A stretch of 64,000 nucleotides of DNA from Areca catechu (taxonomy: Eukaryota; Streptophyta; Magnoliopsida; Arecales; Arecaceae). A model generated the notes under the pieces. That model was not told where the DNA came from. It saw only the letters and a list, made by a program, of their open reading frames with translations, and searched no databases. Where the stretch lies: NCBI GenBank assembly GCA_021397845.1, contig CM038042.1, forward strand, positions 31,344,918-31,408,917, in the 5' to 3' direction. Positions 10,576 through 21,668 of this stretch are shown here, one piece after another (position 1 is the first letter of the stretch; every line of letters begins with the position of its first letter). Position numbers and translations under genes: made by a program.

Positions 10576-13500
10576 ATGTCTACCAGAAACGGAGTGCCAT
10601 ATCAACCTGGTCAAACCCAACCTGATTTAGAGGCCATGATCAGAACTCTTACTGAAAGTATGGCTAAAATGAATCAGGATATGACAAACACTGTGGCCCC
10701 GTTTAGCGCACAAATTCATGAGGATCTTACCCAACTTAGGGACCGAGTCCAAGTACTTGAAGAACCTAGACATCGGAATTGGACTCCTGACCCCGATTTT
10801 AATGTGCCTCAACCTCACCCACATCAGGAGCCTAGAAGGCCTTTATATAGAGATCCTGAACCTAATCATAGGAGGCCTGACCCAGAGCCTGAAGATAGAG
10901 ATGATAGGTTCATCAGGAACATCAAATTAGATGCACCCACTTTTGATGGTAGTCTGAACCCTAAGGTGTATTCTGATTGGGAGGGTGAGATGGACCAATA
11001 CTTTGAGTGGTATGCTATGTCTGAGGAGAGGAAATACAAGTTTGCCAAGATAAAATTAGTGCGTCAAGCTAGGTTATACTGGGAGAACATTGAGCTAACC
11101 ACTAGGAGACGGAATGTTGAGCCCATAACCACTTGGCAGGGTATGAAAGAAAAACTGAGAGATAAATACCTACCCATTTCATACCAGCAAAACCTGTTAG
11201 ACCAATGGCAAAACCTGAAACAAGGAAACCGATCTGTCTCAGACTACATCGCTACTTTTGATGAATACCTAATGAGATGTGATGTGAGTGAAGCCCACGA
11301 AGTCACTTTGTCTAGATTTAGGGCTGGACTGAGGGAAGATATCAAGAGAGAACTATTTCTGAGAGAGGTTACTGATCTAGACCAAGCCTACCAGATTGCA
11401 CTGAACACTGAGAAATTTCAGAGAGGACCTATACCTTCTAGGGTTAGTGCCCCAATCCCAAGGAATGGACCTAGCCAAGTTATCCCTAGTAAACCTTTTC
11501 AGGGTACTTCTACCCCTAGGCCCATGGACAAAGGTAAGGCACCTGACACCCAGAGAACCCCTAGTTCAAATATCACCTGTTTTAAGTGTCAGAAACCGGG
11601 TCACATTTCCAGTCAGTGTACTGCCATAGCCTGTTTCAAGTGTCATAAGGTAGGTCATGTTGCTAGCCAGTGCCCACGGAGATCCCTTTACATAGAAGAG
11701 GGAGAGAATGATAATTCCGAGCCCAGTGAGGAATTTGAAGAAGAAGTTTATGAGGCCGGAATGAATTTGGTTGAGGAGTATGAAGGAGAGGAGGAACCCA
11801 ATGAATCTGACCAATTAGGAGTTGTAAGATGCATCCTATCCCAGAATCTAGTTCAAGAGGATTGGCGTAGGACTAACATCCTACAGACTTTTCTTAAATT
11901 AGGGGATAAGGTATGTAAGATCATCATAGATAGTGGGAGCTGTGTAAATGCCATCTCTACTAGCACTGTCAAGATGTTAGGCTTAATCCCAGTTCCCCAT
12001 CCCAACCCCTATAAGGTTTCTTGGGTAGATTCTACCTCCATACCCATCCAGTCTAAATGTCAAGTCCAAATCCAAATGCAATCTTATCACGAAAAGATTT
12101 GGTGCGATGTCTTACCCATGGGGGTGAGCAGTATAATTCTCGGAAGACCTTGGTTGTATGATCATGATGCCACCCTCTTAGGAAAATCCAATACCTGTGT
12201 CTTTAGTTTCAATGGGAAGAAGATTACGATCCATTCAGTTCCCCCTAAGGACAAGGTAACTAAAGGAGCCGGTAAGGTTAAGGAGATGAAAACTGGAGTG
12301 AGCCTAATCAGTGCTAAGGATCTAGAACAAGAAATTCATAGTGGTTCACCCATCTGGATGTTGACTGCTAAGGAACTTAGAACTTCGGAACCCTCAGAGC
12401 CTCCTCAAGAAGTTAAACCTGTGTTAAAAGAATTTGAGGATGTCTTTCCCGAGGATTTGCCAGACCACCTTCCACCTCTTAGGGATATCCAGCATGCCAT
12501 AGATCTAATCCCAGGAGCGACTTTGCCCAACTTGCCCCATTACAGGATGAATCCATCTGAGCATGAAGAACTGCAAAAGCAGGTTGGAGAATTATTGAGG
12601 AAGGGGTTTATTAGAGAAAGTCTTAGCCCTTGTGCAGTCCCAGCCTTACTGACCCCAAAGAAAGATGGCACGTGGAGGATGTGTGTTGACAGTCGTGCCA
12701 TCAATAAAATTACAATCAAATATAGGTTTCCCATCCCTAGACTAGATGACATGCTTGATATGATGGCTGGTGCAATGGTTTTTTCTAAGATTGATCTCAA
12801 AAGCGGCTATCATCAGGTTAGGATTAGACCCGGGGATGAATGGAAAACTGCTTTCAAAACTAAGGATGGTCTTTATGAATGGGTTGTTATGCCTTTTGGG
12901 TTGTCCAATGCCCCTAGTACTTTCATGAGAATTATGACCCAGGTACTTAGAGCTTTCATAGGAAAATTTGTGGTGGTCTATTTTGATGACATCTTGATCT
13001 ATAGTAAGACCCCAGCAGATCACCTAGGCCACCTTAGAGCAGTCTGCCAAGTTTTGAGGAATGATAGACTCTACGGTAATCTTAAGAAGTGTGAATTCAT
13101 GACTAGTAGAGTTATCTTTCTTGGTTTTGTAGTAACCCCTGACGGCGTGGCGGCCGATCCTGAGAAGATTAGGTCCATAGTAGACTGGCCAGAGCCAACC
13201 AATGTGCATGAAGTTAAAAGTTTCCACGGCTTGGCTACCTTCTATAGGCGATTCATCAAGGGGTTTAGTACTTTAGCTGCTCCTATCACTGATTGTATTA
13301 GGAAGGGAGAATTTCATTGGACTAAGTCAGCCCATAAAGCCTTCCTAGATCTTAAGGATAAAATGACCCAGGCACCCATTCTGAGATTACCCGATTTTTC
13401 TAAAGTATTTGAGGTTGCCTGTGATGCTTCAGGTGTAGGAATAGGTGGAGTCCTAAGCCAAGAGAATCATCCCATAGCATTCTTTAGTGAAAAACTTAAT

Positions 13501-13755
13501 GATGCTAAGCTTAGGTATTCTACCTATGATAAGGAATTTTATGCGGTGGTGCAAGCTTTGCGTTACTGGAGACATTATTTGCTACCGCAGGAATTTGTAC
13601 TATTTTCGGACCATGAGGCTCTTAGATTTCTGAACTCCCAAAAGAAGCTTAACCCTAGGCATGCTAAGTGGGTAGAATATATCCAGTCCTATACTTTTGT
13701 CCTGAAACATAAGGCTGGAGTTGAGAATAAGGTAGCTGATGCCCTTAGTCGCTGA
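10576..13755 (+). CDS. Chromovirus gag-protease-RT-RNase H ORF (1059 aa)
   Basis: The frame starts MSTRNGVPYQ. The retrotransposon gag domain lies around residues 115-280 (KIKLVRQARLYWENIEL). Two CCHC zinc knuckles follow near 335-348 (CFKCQKPGHISSQC) and 353-366 (CFKCHKVGHVASQC), then the aspartic protease IIDSGSCVNAIS near 450-461. RT has the YFDD box at 802-805 and a fingers block with FPIPRLDDMLD. RNase H starts around 947 (VACDASGVGIGG). Translation ends at VADALSR with TGA, but the same frame continues open after the stop into integrase (29 codons to 13843). The break is therefore one nonsense codon at a position usually Arg in relatives. Domains otherwise look uninterrupted. Confidence 0.92.
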   Translation: MSTRNGVPYQPGQTQPDLEAMIRTLTESMAKMNQDMTNTVAPFSAQIHEDLTQLRDRVQVLEEPRHRNWTPDPDFNVPQPHPHQEPRRPLYRDPEPNHRRPDPEPEDRDDRFIRNIKLDAPTFDGSLNPKVYSDWEGEMDQYFEWYAMSEERKYKFAKIKLVRQARLYWENIELTTRRRNVEPITTWQGMKEKLRDKYLPISYQQNLLDQWQNLKQGNRSVSDYIATFDEYLMRCDVSEAHEVTLSRFRAGLREDIKRELFLREVTDLDQAYQIALNTEKFQRGPIPSRVSAPIPRNGPSQVIPSKPFQGTSTPRPMDKGKAPDTQRTPSSNITCFKCQKPGHISSQCTAIACFKCHKVGHVASQCPRRSLYIEEGENDNSEPSEEFEEEVYEAGMNLVEEYEGEEEPNESDQLGVVRCILSQNLVQEDWRRTNILQTFLKLGDKVCKIIIDSGSCVNAISTSTVKMLGLIPVPHPNPYKVSWVDSTSIPIQSKCQVQIQMQSYHEKIWCDVLPMGVSSIILGRPWLYDHDATLLGKSNTCVFSFNGKKITIHSVPPKDKVTKGAGKVKEMKTGVSLISAKDLEQEIHSGSPIWMLTAKELRTSEPSEPPQEVKPVLKEFEDVFPEDLPDHLPPLRDIQHAIDLIPGATLPNLPHYRMNPSEHEELQKQVGELLRKGFIRESLSPCAVPALLTPKKDGTWRMCVDSRAINKITIKYRFPIPRLDDMLDMMAGAMVFSKIDLKSGYHQVRIRPGDEWKTAFKTKDGLYEWVVMPFGLSNAPSTFMRIMTQVLRAFIGKFVVVYFDDILIYSKTPADHLGHLRAVCQVLRNDRLYGNLKKCEFMTSRVIFLGFVVTPDGVAADPEKIRSIVDWPEPTNVHEVKSFHGLATFYRRFIKGFSTLAAPITDCIRKGEFHWTKSAHKAFLDLKDKMTQAPILRLPDFSKVFEVACDASGVGIGGVLSQENHPIAFFSEKLNDAKLRYSTYDKEFYAVVQALRYWRHYLLPQEFVLFSDHEALRFLNSQKKLNPRHAKWVEYIQSYTFVLKHKAGVENKVADALSR

Positions 13756-15372
13756 TCTCTGTTATTAACTTCTGTTAGAACTGAAGTCATAGGGTTTGAG
13801 CAAATCAAAGAGGAATATGAGTCTTGTCTGGATTTCACAACTGTGTATCAGGATCTAGTTCAAGGACCATCTAGTAATCACCAGGATTATACCCTTGTAG
13901 ATGGTTTTTTGTTCTTCAAAAATAGGCTTTGCATCCCTAAAACTTCTCTTAAGGAATTTTTGATTTGGGAAATCCATGCTGGAGGTTTAGCCGGCCATTT
14001 TGGAAAAGACAAGACCATTCTAGCTATTGAAGACCACTTTTTCTGGCCTAGCTTGAAAAGGGATGTAGCTAATATTGTAGCTAGATGTCGAACCTGCGCT
14101 GTTGCCAAACAGCGAAAACAAAACACTGGCCTTTATACCCCACTCCCTGTCCCAGATCGTCCTTGGCAAGATGTGAGTATGGATTTTGTGTTAGGTTTAC
14201 CTAAGACCCAGAGGAGACATGATTCTATCTGTGTCGTAGTCGACCGATTCTCTAAAATGGCCCACTTCTTGCCTTGTTCCCAAACCTTTGATGCGTCTAA
14301 GGTAGCCACACTTTTCTTCAATGAGATAGTTAGACTCCATGGCCTACCTAAGACAATCGTTTCAGATAGGGATGTCCGGTTCACCAGTTACTTTTGGAAG
14401 ACCCTTTGGCATAAGTTAGGGACAAAACTTAAGTTTTCAACTGCCTATCATCCCCAAACTGATGGCCAAACTGAAATAGTGAACCGTAGCCTAGGAAATC
14501 TGCTGAGATGTCTTGTTGGTGAAAACATCAGAAATTGGGATTTATACCTACCAAGGGCAGAATTTGCGTACAATGACTCGGTCAATAGGTCTACGGGTAA
14601 GAGTCCATTTGAAATTGTACATTGGTACAAACCTCACACACCTCTTGACCTAGTCCCTTTACCTGTCCACACTCGAGTCTCTAAGTCTGCTGAGAATTTT
14701 GCACAGCATGTAAAAGACTTGCATAAAGAAATTCATGCCAAAATAAATTTAAGTAATGAAACTTATAAGAAGTTGGCTGATACTCAAAGGCGAGTCAAAT
14801 CTTTTGTTGAGGGAGATTATGTGATGATTAGGTTAAGGCCTGAACGGTTTCCTCCTGGAACCGTTAGAAAGTTACATGCTAGGGGAGCTGGACCATTTAG
14901 AGTGGTAAAGAGAGTAGGATCCAATGCCTATGTGCTCGAGTTGCCTCCAGAACTAGGCATTAGCTCTACTTTCAACATTACAGACTTAGTAGAGTACAGG
15001 GAGCCAGCTGTGATTCCTAGTGAGCCTTTTGAGCCTAACCCTATCATTGAGAGTGATCCCGACCCTGTGTGTCCACCAACAAACTGGCCTGTGAGGAAAG
15101 AGCAGATTGAAAAGATCCTGGATGATCAGGTTATCTCTACTCGTAATCGAGGATACCAAAGGTACCTGGTCCGCTGGCAAGGAAGGCCAGATTCTGATGA
15201 CTCTTGGATCTCCCTAGAAGAATTACAAGAATTGGACCCAGACCTCTTGGAGAGATACCAGAGCCAACTTGAGCCTTACTCGACAGGGTCGAGTTCCTCC
15301 CACCCCGGGAGAATTGGTGCGGGCACCAGACTCATAAGAAGACTTCAGAGCTCCATTTGGATCTCTGATTGA
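13756..15372 (+). CDS. Chromovirus integrase with chromodomain (3' part of pol)
   Basis: This is the continuation of gag-pol in the same frame; the first Met after the stop is at 13843. Counting from it, the HHCC zinc-binding motif uses H45, H52, C82 and C85. The catalytic triad is D114 (MDFVLGL), D175 (VSDRDVRF) and E211 (GQTEIVN). The GPF/Y region (GAGPFRVVKRVGSNAYVLEL) is followed by a chromodomain around residues 419-475 (YLVRWQGRPDSDDSWISLEE), which can direct integration toward particular chromatin. The ORF ends 58 bases inside the 3' LTR. The catalytic residues are present. Without the 5' half it would only be made by stop readthrough or internal initiation. Confidence 0.9.
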   Translation, partial: SLLLTSVRTEVIGFEQIKEEYESCLDFTTVYQDLVQGPSSNHQDYTLVDGFLFFKNRLCIPKTSLKEFLIWEIHAGGLAGHFGKDKTILAIEDHFFWPSLKRDVANIVARCRTCAVAKQRKQNTGLYTPLPVPDRPWQDVSMDFVLGLPKTQRRHDSICVVVDRFSKMAHFLPCSQTFDASKVATLFFNEIVRLHGLPKTIVSDRDVRFTSYFWKTLWHKLGTKLKFSTAYHPQTDGQTEIVNRSLGNLLRCLVGENIRNWDLYLPRAEFAYNDSVNRSTGKSPFEIVHWYKPHTPLDLVPLPVHTRVSKSAENFAQHVKDLHKEIHAKINLSNETYKKLADTQRRVKSFVEGDYVMIRLRPERFPPGTVRKLHARGAGPFRVVKRVGSNAYVLELPPELGISSTFNITDLVEYREPAVIPSEPFEPNPIIESDPDPVCPPTNWPVRKEQIEKILDDQVISTRNRGYQRYLVRWQGRPDSDDSWISLEELQELDPDLLERYQSQLEPYSTGSSSSHPGRIGAGTRLIRRLQSSIWISD

Positions 15373-16449
15373 CATTGCCCGAGAAATTAGGGTTTGTAAT
15401 AAAGGTTGACCTGGTCAACCAGTTTATTTATTTTTATTTATTTCTTGAGTCACCATTTAAATTTTGTTGAGTCATGTTGACTCGGTGCAAGTCCCGATGT
15501 GGTTTCAATTTTATCCAAAATGGTGCCGCAATTGTCTTCCAATCAAATCAAGGTCCAAAATGGTGCCACATTTGTCTTCCAATCAAATCAAGGTCCAAGC
15601 AAGTGGAGGCCACACTCCAAGCCACACGCCCAGCCACACTCCGAGCACACGCCAGGGTCCAGGAGGCGCCACAGAGGCATCCCAGTGTCATGGTCCCCAC
15701 ATCCAAAGAAGAAAAAAATCAAATTGGAAGCCAATTTAAAGGAGGCGCCCATACCTGCCAATTTTGTCTAAGCAAAGAAGGAAAGGGACTTCTCTTGGAG
15801 AAAAAATCAAAGAAGGACATCCAACCTACTCCTAATTGAAGTTCAAATCAAAATCAAAGAGCTTAACTTGGAGTGGAAGAAAAGAAGAAATGCCATAAGG
15901 AGAAGAGGACTCCAAATCCAAATCCAACTCCAAAGAAGGTGCCATAAAAATAAAATAAAAAAAAAAATTCCAAAAAAATCCTTTATGGCCGTCCCAAATT
16001 TTTTGAATTCTTGGTCGGCCAAGAGAGGAGGTTTTCTACCTAATCTAGAGGTTGGAGGAGTTTAGTCCCACATGGGAATTTGTACAAACTTGGAGAAAAT
16101 TTTAGGTCTATATAATAGACCTCTCTTTGTAACTTTAGAAAATCAATGAAGAAAAATTATTTTTGCTATTCTCTTGTGTTGAGTAACCTAGGTTTCACTT
16201 CTTCCGCACTATTCTAAGTGTTGAGCTCCGTGAGGGGGTAATCCGGGTTCCATTGGAGCCTTGAGGAGGTGAGAGATCTCCATCTTTATCCAAAACCCTA
16301 GGTTAGCCACTTAAAAATCCAAAACCCTAGCCGCCCTTCATTATTTTCAATCCATCGAACCCTAGCTCCTTCCATCTCCCACGACCTCTCTCTCTCTACA
16401 AGTCCAGGCCGTCCACCTTCATCCAGATCCAGTCCGGCTACTTCAGATC
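15315..16449 (+). repeat. Chromovirus 3' LTR, truncated
   Basis: Nearly identical to 7969-9113, then stops abruptly at CTTCAGATC, where Sirevirus sequence resumes. The final ~550 bases found in the 5' LTR are missing. The purine-rich GGGAGAAT just upstream fits a polypurine tract. Confidence 0.88.
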
Positions 16450-18085
16450 CAGATTGCTCCAAGCTGTTGTTCTATATCCTTGAGGCTTGCTGGTACCTTG
16501 TTCACTGCCTCCTTCATCTCACTGATTTCCTTTTGCATTGATATAAGCTCAGAAGCTTGGACATTGGCAAATGCTTCAGCAGATCCTCTAAGTCTTCCAA
16601 GCTCTGACCTGATGATCCCAATGCCTCTAGTATAGTCATCTGCCATCTGTCTAGTTTCTGTAATTATTCTCAATGTGCATTTGGCTTGATTCAGTTCAGT
16701 TCTGTATTCATTCAAAGTTGCATCCACAGATTTCAATATAGTTTCAGAACTAGAAGAGATATAGTATAGGATTGGTTGAAGTTCTACTTGAGGTGCAGAT
16801 CTTGAAGCTTCTATTGCTTCAACCTTTCCTTACAGATTTATAACATGTTCTTCTAGCTGATTCAGTCTACTATCCACTAACCTTTTCAGATCACCAAAAA
16901 GAAAAGTAATTGTTCCTGTAAGTGTATCAGTCAAACTTCTCATCTGTTCTTCAATCTGATTTTGGATGATTGAAGGATGTGATGCTGCAGGAGGGTAGTC
17001 TGGTAGAGGAATATCAGCCGCAGGCAAATCAAACTCGGGTGCAGGCATATCAAAAATAGGAGAGGGTGCTCTAGCCTCCTTAAGAGTAGTAGCAGGCTCA
17101 TAAATATAAGACTCAGGCTCAGGTACAGGTGCAGAAGAATTTCTAGCTATTTTACATTCTCCTTTTCTTCTTCACTGCTAGAGCTGCCTATTGCCCTGAC
17201 ATTTGTCCCTTTCTTCCTCCAAACTCCTTCAACTTGGAAGTAACCCATTCTCTCCAGTGATTTAGAGGTGAAAACATCTGTATGGTGCAGTTCAACTCCA
17301 TCTTCATCCTCCAAACTCACTCTTTGAGACTTAAACAGTAGGGTTAGCATCATTCCATAGGGTAAGCATGACTTGTCCTTTCTAACTGTCTCTTTCATTT
17401 CCATAATTATAATGTAGGATAGATTTACAGGAGTCTTCTCCAATATGTGTTCCATAAGGCATAAGTCTCTTTCACTCACCCAATCAAATCTTCCTGTTCT
17501 TTGCAAGAATATTCTGCAGATAAAGTTATGTAGCAACCTCATTTCTAGAGACAGGGTATTAGCAAACACTGTTTCAATTCCACTAACATCTTCTTTGTTT
17601 AAGATTGTTCTTAAAGCCTTTTCTCTATTGTCAATCACTAGGAATTTCATTCTATCTGAAGGTAAGTCCAGTAAACCATGTAGAAATTCTTCATTGACAA
17701 TAATTCTTTTTCCTTTAACAGTAGATTCAACATGATGTGTTCCTAATCTCAGATTTTCATAAAAACTTCTAACAAGAGAGAGGTAAGTCTTTTCATTCAA
17801 GGAACAAAACTTTCTCCATCCTTGATCTTCAATCAAATCACCGATTTTTAACACAATCCCCTTAATAAATTCAAAGTTAATGCGATGTCCAGAGGTTACC
17901 GGTCGTGTAGACATCGAAGGGCCTTGACTTGGAATGGTTGGAGCATCCCTTGCGGCTTCATCCATAAGTTCCTCACTATGAACGGTGGCGGTCGACTCTT
18001 CTTGATGCCTTTTAGTCCTTCTTTCCCTTTCAACAGACGGAGCAGCCCTAATGGAGCGTTTCCCGGTAGCACGCTTGGGAGCCAT
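16450..18085 (-). pseudogene. Sirevirus A third ORF (envelope-like / plant transposon protein), 5' part
   Basis: The longest frame (18085-17147, 312 aa) starts MAPKRATGKRS with a basic N-terminus. It has a central block with LHGLLDLPSDRMKFLV and LSLEMRLLHNFICRIFLQRT, resembling the 'putative plant transposon protein' domain common in the extra ORF of Sireviruses, and an acidic Ser/Glu tail. After a stop and frame change, related reading continues at 17143-16830 (Pro-rich) and 16736-16450 (heptad-like, probably coiled coil). The frame is then cut by the chromovirus. Function of this ORF class is unknown; an envelope-like role has been proposed for relatives. Element B carries the homologue at 44859-46420. 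Confidence 0.75.
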
Positions 18086-18568
18086 TGCTAGGAAAGATGG
18101 AAAACTGAGAGATTGGAGATCTTAGAAGGGAGATAGGAATCTTTGGAGTACGTTTAGGAGAGGAACGAATCATTAGAGAAGATAAAATAGGGGTTAAATG
18201 GCTCGGAGAAGGGTTTATAACCCCAAAAAAATACTTAGGCACGAAATTCCAGTCGACTCGAATAGCCCTAAAAAAGCTCGAGTCGGCTCGGCCAGAACTC
18301 TCCTAAAACAATCAGAGAATCTAGTCGACTCGAAAAAGCTTAAGCCGGCTAGGTCAGAACTCACTCAAAACTCTTAGAAAATCCAGTCGACTCATTTTAA
18401 GAACCAGTCGACTCGAACAAAGAAATTAGAGTTTTGGAAATTTTGATCATAAACCAGAGAGATTTTGAAGAGAATTTCAAAGGAAATTAAGGCTCTATGA
18501 TATAGAATGAAATCATGAGGTTCTCTAGATAATGTTTCCTTAAATTTGAAGGAATTAGGTTAGAGAAT

Positions 18569-21500
18569 TTAGAAAGGATCACAAAGTCCTAATTCACTCC
18601 TAATTAGTTCAAATCTATCTTGATTAAGTGGCTTAGTAAATAAGTCAGCTAATTGATCTTCAGTAGGAATAAAATCAAGCACTATATTACCATTTGAAAC
18701 ATGATCTCTAATAAAATGATGTCTAAATTCAATGTGCTTGGTTCTAGAGTGTTGAATTGGATTCTTTGTCAAATTGATAGCACTTGTGTTATCACATTTA
18801 ATTAGAATTTTAGATTATGATACACCAAAGTCTTCTAGTTGTTGTTTAATCCATAACACTTGAGCACAACAACTACCAGCAGCCACGTACTCAGCCTCAG
18901 CTGTGGACAAGGCTACGGAGTTTTGCTTCTTACAGTGCCATGAAATTAAATTCAACCCTAGAAATTGGCATGTACCACTAGTGCTTTTTCTATGTATTTT
19001 ACAACCAGCATAATCAGCATCAGAGAATCCAATCAAATTCAGAGTAGAATGTTTAAAATACCAAATTCTTAAATTACTTGTTCCTTTCAAATATTTAATT
19101 ATTCTTTTAACAGCAAGCATATGCGTTTCTTTTGGTGATGACTAAAATCTAGCACATACATATACACTATATAATATATCAGGTCTACTTGCTGTCAAAT
19201 ACAATAAGGATCTGATCATTTCTCTATATAGCTTTTGGTCAATATTGGATCCATTTTCATCTTTGTCCAATTTGCAAGCTAGGCTCATGGGTGTGCTCAT
19301 TGATTTGCTACTCTCCATACCAAACTTTTTGATGATTTCTTTAATGTATTTGGCTTGGTTAATAGAGATGCCTTCCTTTGTTTATTTTACTTGAAGTCCA
19401 AGGAAGTAGTTCAGTTCGCCCATTAAGCTCATTTCAAATTCTCCCTGCATAAGCTTAGCAAATTCTTTACATAAAGATTCGTTAGTTGCACCAAAATGAT
19501 ATCATCAACATATATTTGTACAACTAAGATGTCATTATTCTTCTTTTTGATAAACAAGGTTTTGTCTACATTTCCTCTTGAAAAATTATTTTCAATTAAG
19601 AAGATGCTAAGTCTATCATACCATGCCCTTGGTGCTTGTTTCAAACCATACAATACTTTGTTTAATTTAAATACATGGTTTGGAAAATTGTGATTTTCAA
19701 AACCTAGTGGTTGTTCCACAAAAACTTGTTCAGAGATAAAACCATTAAGAAATGCACTTTTTACATCCATTTGAAAAAGTTTGAAATTCATGTAGCAAGC
19801 AAATGCAAGTAGTAATCTAATGGCTTCTAGTCTTGCTACGGGTGCATAAGTTTCATCAAAATCAATACCTTCTTCTTGGTTATATCCCTTAGCCACTAAT
19901 CTAGCTTTGTTTCTTATAATGTTTCCTTGCTCATCTAATTTATTCCTATAGACCCATTTGGTTCCTATTATTGGATGGTCAGTAGGTCTATCTACAAGTG
20001 TCCATACCTTATTCCTTTCAAACTTGTTTAATTCTTCATGCATTGCCATCATCCAGTTTGGGTCAGTCTCAGCTTCTTCTAAGCTATGGGATTCTATTTG
20101 TGATAAAAAGGCTAAGTAATCATATGCATCCTTAAGTGCAGACCTAGTCCTAACACCATGTGAAGGATCTCCTATGATTAATTCTTTAGGATGAGATGTA
20201 ACATACCTCCAGTCCCTTGGTAGATCGGTGTGATCCTTACTTACCGTTTCTTCTCCATCTTAAGTGTCTTTGTCTTGAATGCTCAAGTCATCCATTCCTT
20301 TTTGCAATGTACCTGCATCATTATCTATGCACTCTTCTTGTCTAGAAAGTGTAGGGTTAGTTTCAATAAATACAATATGAATTGACTCTTCAATAGTAAG
20401 AGTCCTTTTATTAAAAACCCGATATGCTTTGCTATGTAATGAATAACCTAGGAAAATTGCATCATCAGCTTTAGAATCAAATTTTCCTAAATTATCTTTT
20501 CCATTGTTATGCACAAAGCATTTGCATTCAAACATATGAAAATAACTAATATTGGGTTTTCTATCATTCCAAAGTTCATAGAGGGTTTTCTTTAAAACAG
20601 GACGGATCAAAACACGGTTTAAGATATAGCATGCAGTGTTCACCGCTTCTGCCCAAAAGTACTTTGGAAGATTGCCTTCACATAATATTGTGTGAGCCAT
20701 TTCTTCTAATATCCAATTTTTTCTCTCTACAATACCATTTTGTTGAGGTATTCTAGGAGCGGAGAAGTTGTGATCAATGCCAAATTCAGTATAATAATCT
20801 TCAAAAAAATGATTTTCAAATTCAGTTCCATGATCACTTCTAATTGAAATCAAAGATAAGTTCTTTTGATTTGAAACCTTTTTATGGAATTTTCTGAAAA
20901 CATGAAAAGTTTCATCTTTCAAAGCAATAAACAAAATCCAAGTAAATCTCGAAAAATCTACTATCACAAGAGCATATTTTATACCTCCTAGGCTTATGAT
21001 CCTAGTAGGTCCGAAAAGATCCATATGAAGTAGTTCAAGTGGTATTGTTGTAGAAACTATATTCTTTGATTTAAAACTCCCTCTAGTTTGTTTACCTATT
21101 TGACATGTATCACAAACATGATTTAAATCAACTTTAAACTTAGGCATGCCTCTAACAAGATCTTTGGAAATCAATTTGGCAATAGTATGCATGCTAGCAT
21201 GACCTAATCGTCTATGCCATAGTAAACTCGACTCTTTAGTCTTAGTATTCATTGCAACTAGACTAGGGCTACTTAACATGGCAAGATCATTAAGATCTAC
21301 CACATAGATATTCCTAAGTCTATGTTCAATGAACTTATTGCTAGAATATAAAGAGTTAGTTACTATACACATAGAAGATTCAAAGACAACCTTAAAGCCT
21401 TTATCATACAATTAACTTATGCTTAAGAGATTATGCTTCAACTTGTCCACTAGCAAAACATTTTCAATAAAAGTGAAGGGAGTTATTTTGATCTTACCAA

Positions 21501-21648
21501 TACTGATTATTCTCCCTTTGCCATTGTCTCCAAAGGTGACCATGCCTCCTTCTTTCATTTCAAGGGTGATAAATTGATCCTTGTCACCCGTCATATGTCT
21601 CGAGCAGCCACTATCTAAGTATCACCTTTTCTTCAATTTTTGGGCTAC
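18569..21648 (-). pseudogene. Sirevirus A pol: protease, integrase, RT, RNase H, broken
   Basis: The protease active site DSGCSRHMTGD is at about 21615-21585. A GAG_pre-integrase segment (LLWHRRLGHASMHTIAKL, with CDTCQIGKQ) leads to the integrase core: HMDLFGPT, SDHGTEFEN and PQQNGIVERKN supply the D, D and E. Reverse transcriptase (KWVYRNKLDEQGNI; YVDDII near 19510) and RNase H (SDADYAGC; STAEAEYVAA; FTKPL) follow. Lesions seen are TGA just before DSG, TAA at 21414-21412, a stop at 20262-20260, a lost base right after the catalytic YVDDII around 19495-19500, and a stop near 18815. The enzyme set copies element RNA and inserts the DNA. Confidence 0.9.
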
Positions 21649-21668
21649 AAGACATTCCTGCAAAACAG

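Larger units (their letters stand above)
7969..16449 (+). mobile_element. Ty3/gypsy chromovirus, nearly intact, nested in Sirevirus A
   Basis: The left LTR (TGGTGCGGGC...) is followed by a tRNA-Met primer site, one gag-protease-RT-RNase H-integrase-chromodomain frame, a purine-rich tract and a right LTR with the same start. RT before integrase identifies Ty3/gypsy and the C-terminal chromodomain a chromovirus. Over their shared length the LTRs differ at only about a dozen positions, so insertion is recent. The right LTR lacks its last ~550 bases and no target duplication remains, so a deletion removed the right end together with some Sirevirus sequence. I do not assign the clade firmly. Confidence 0.92.
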
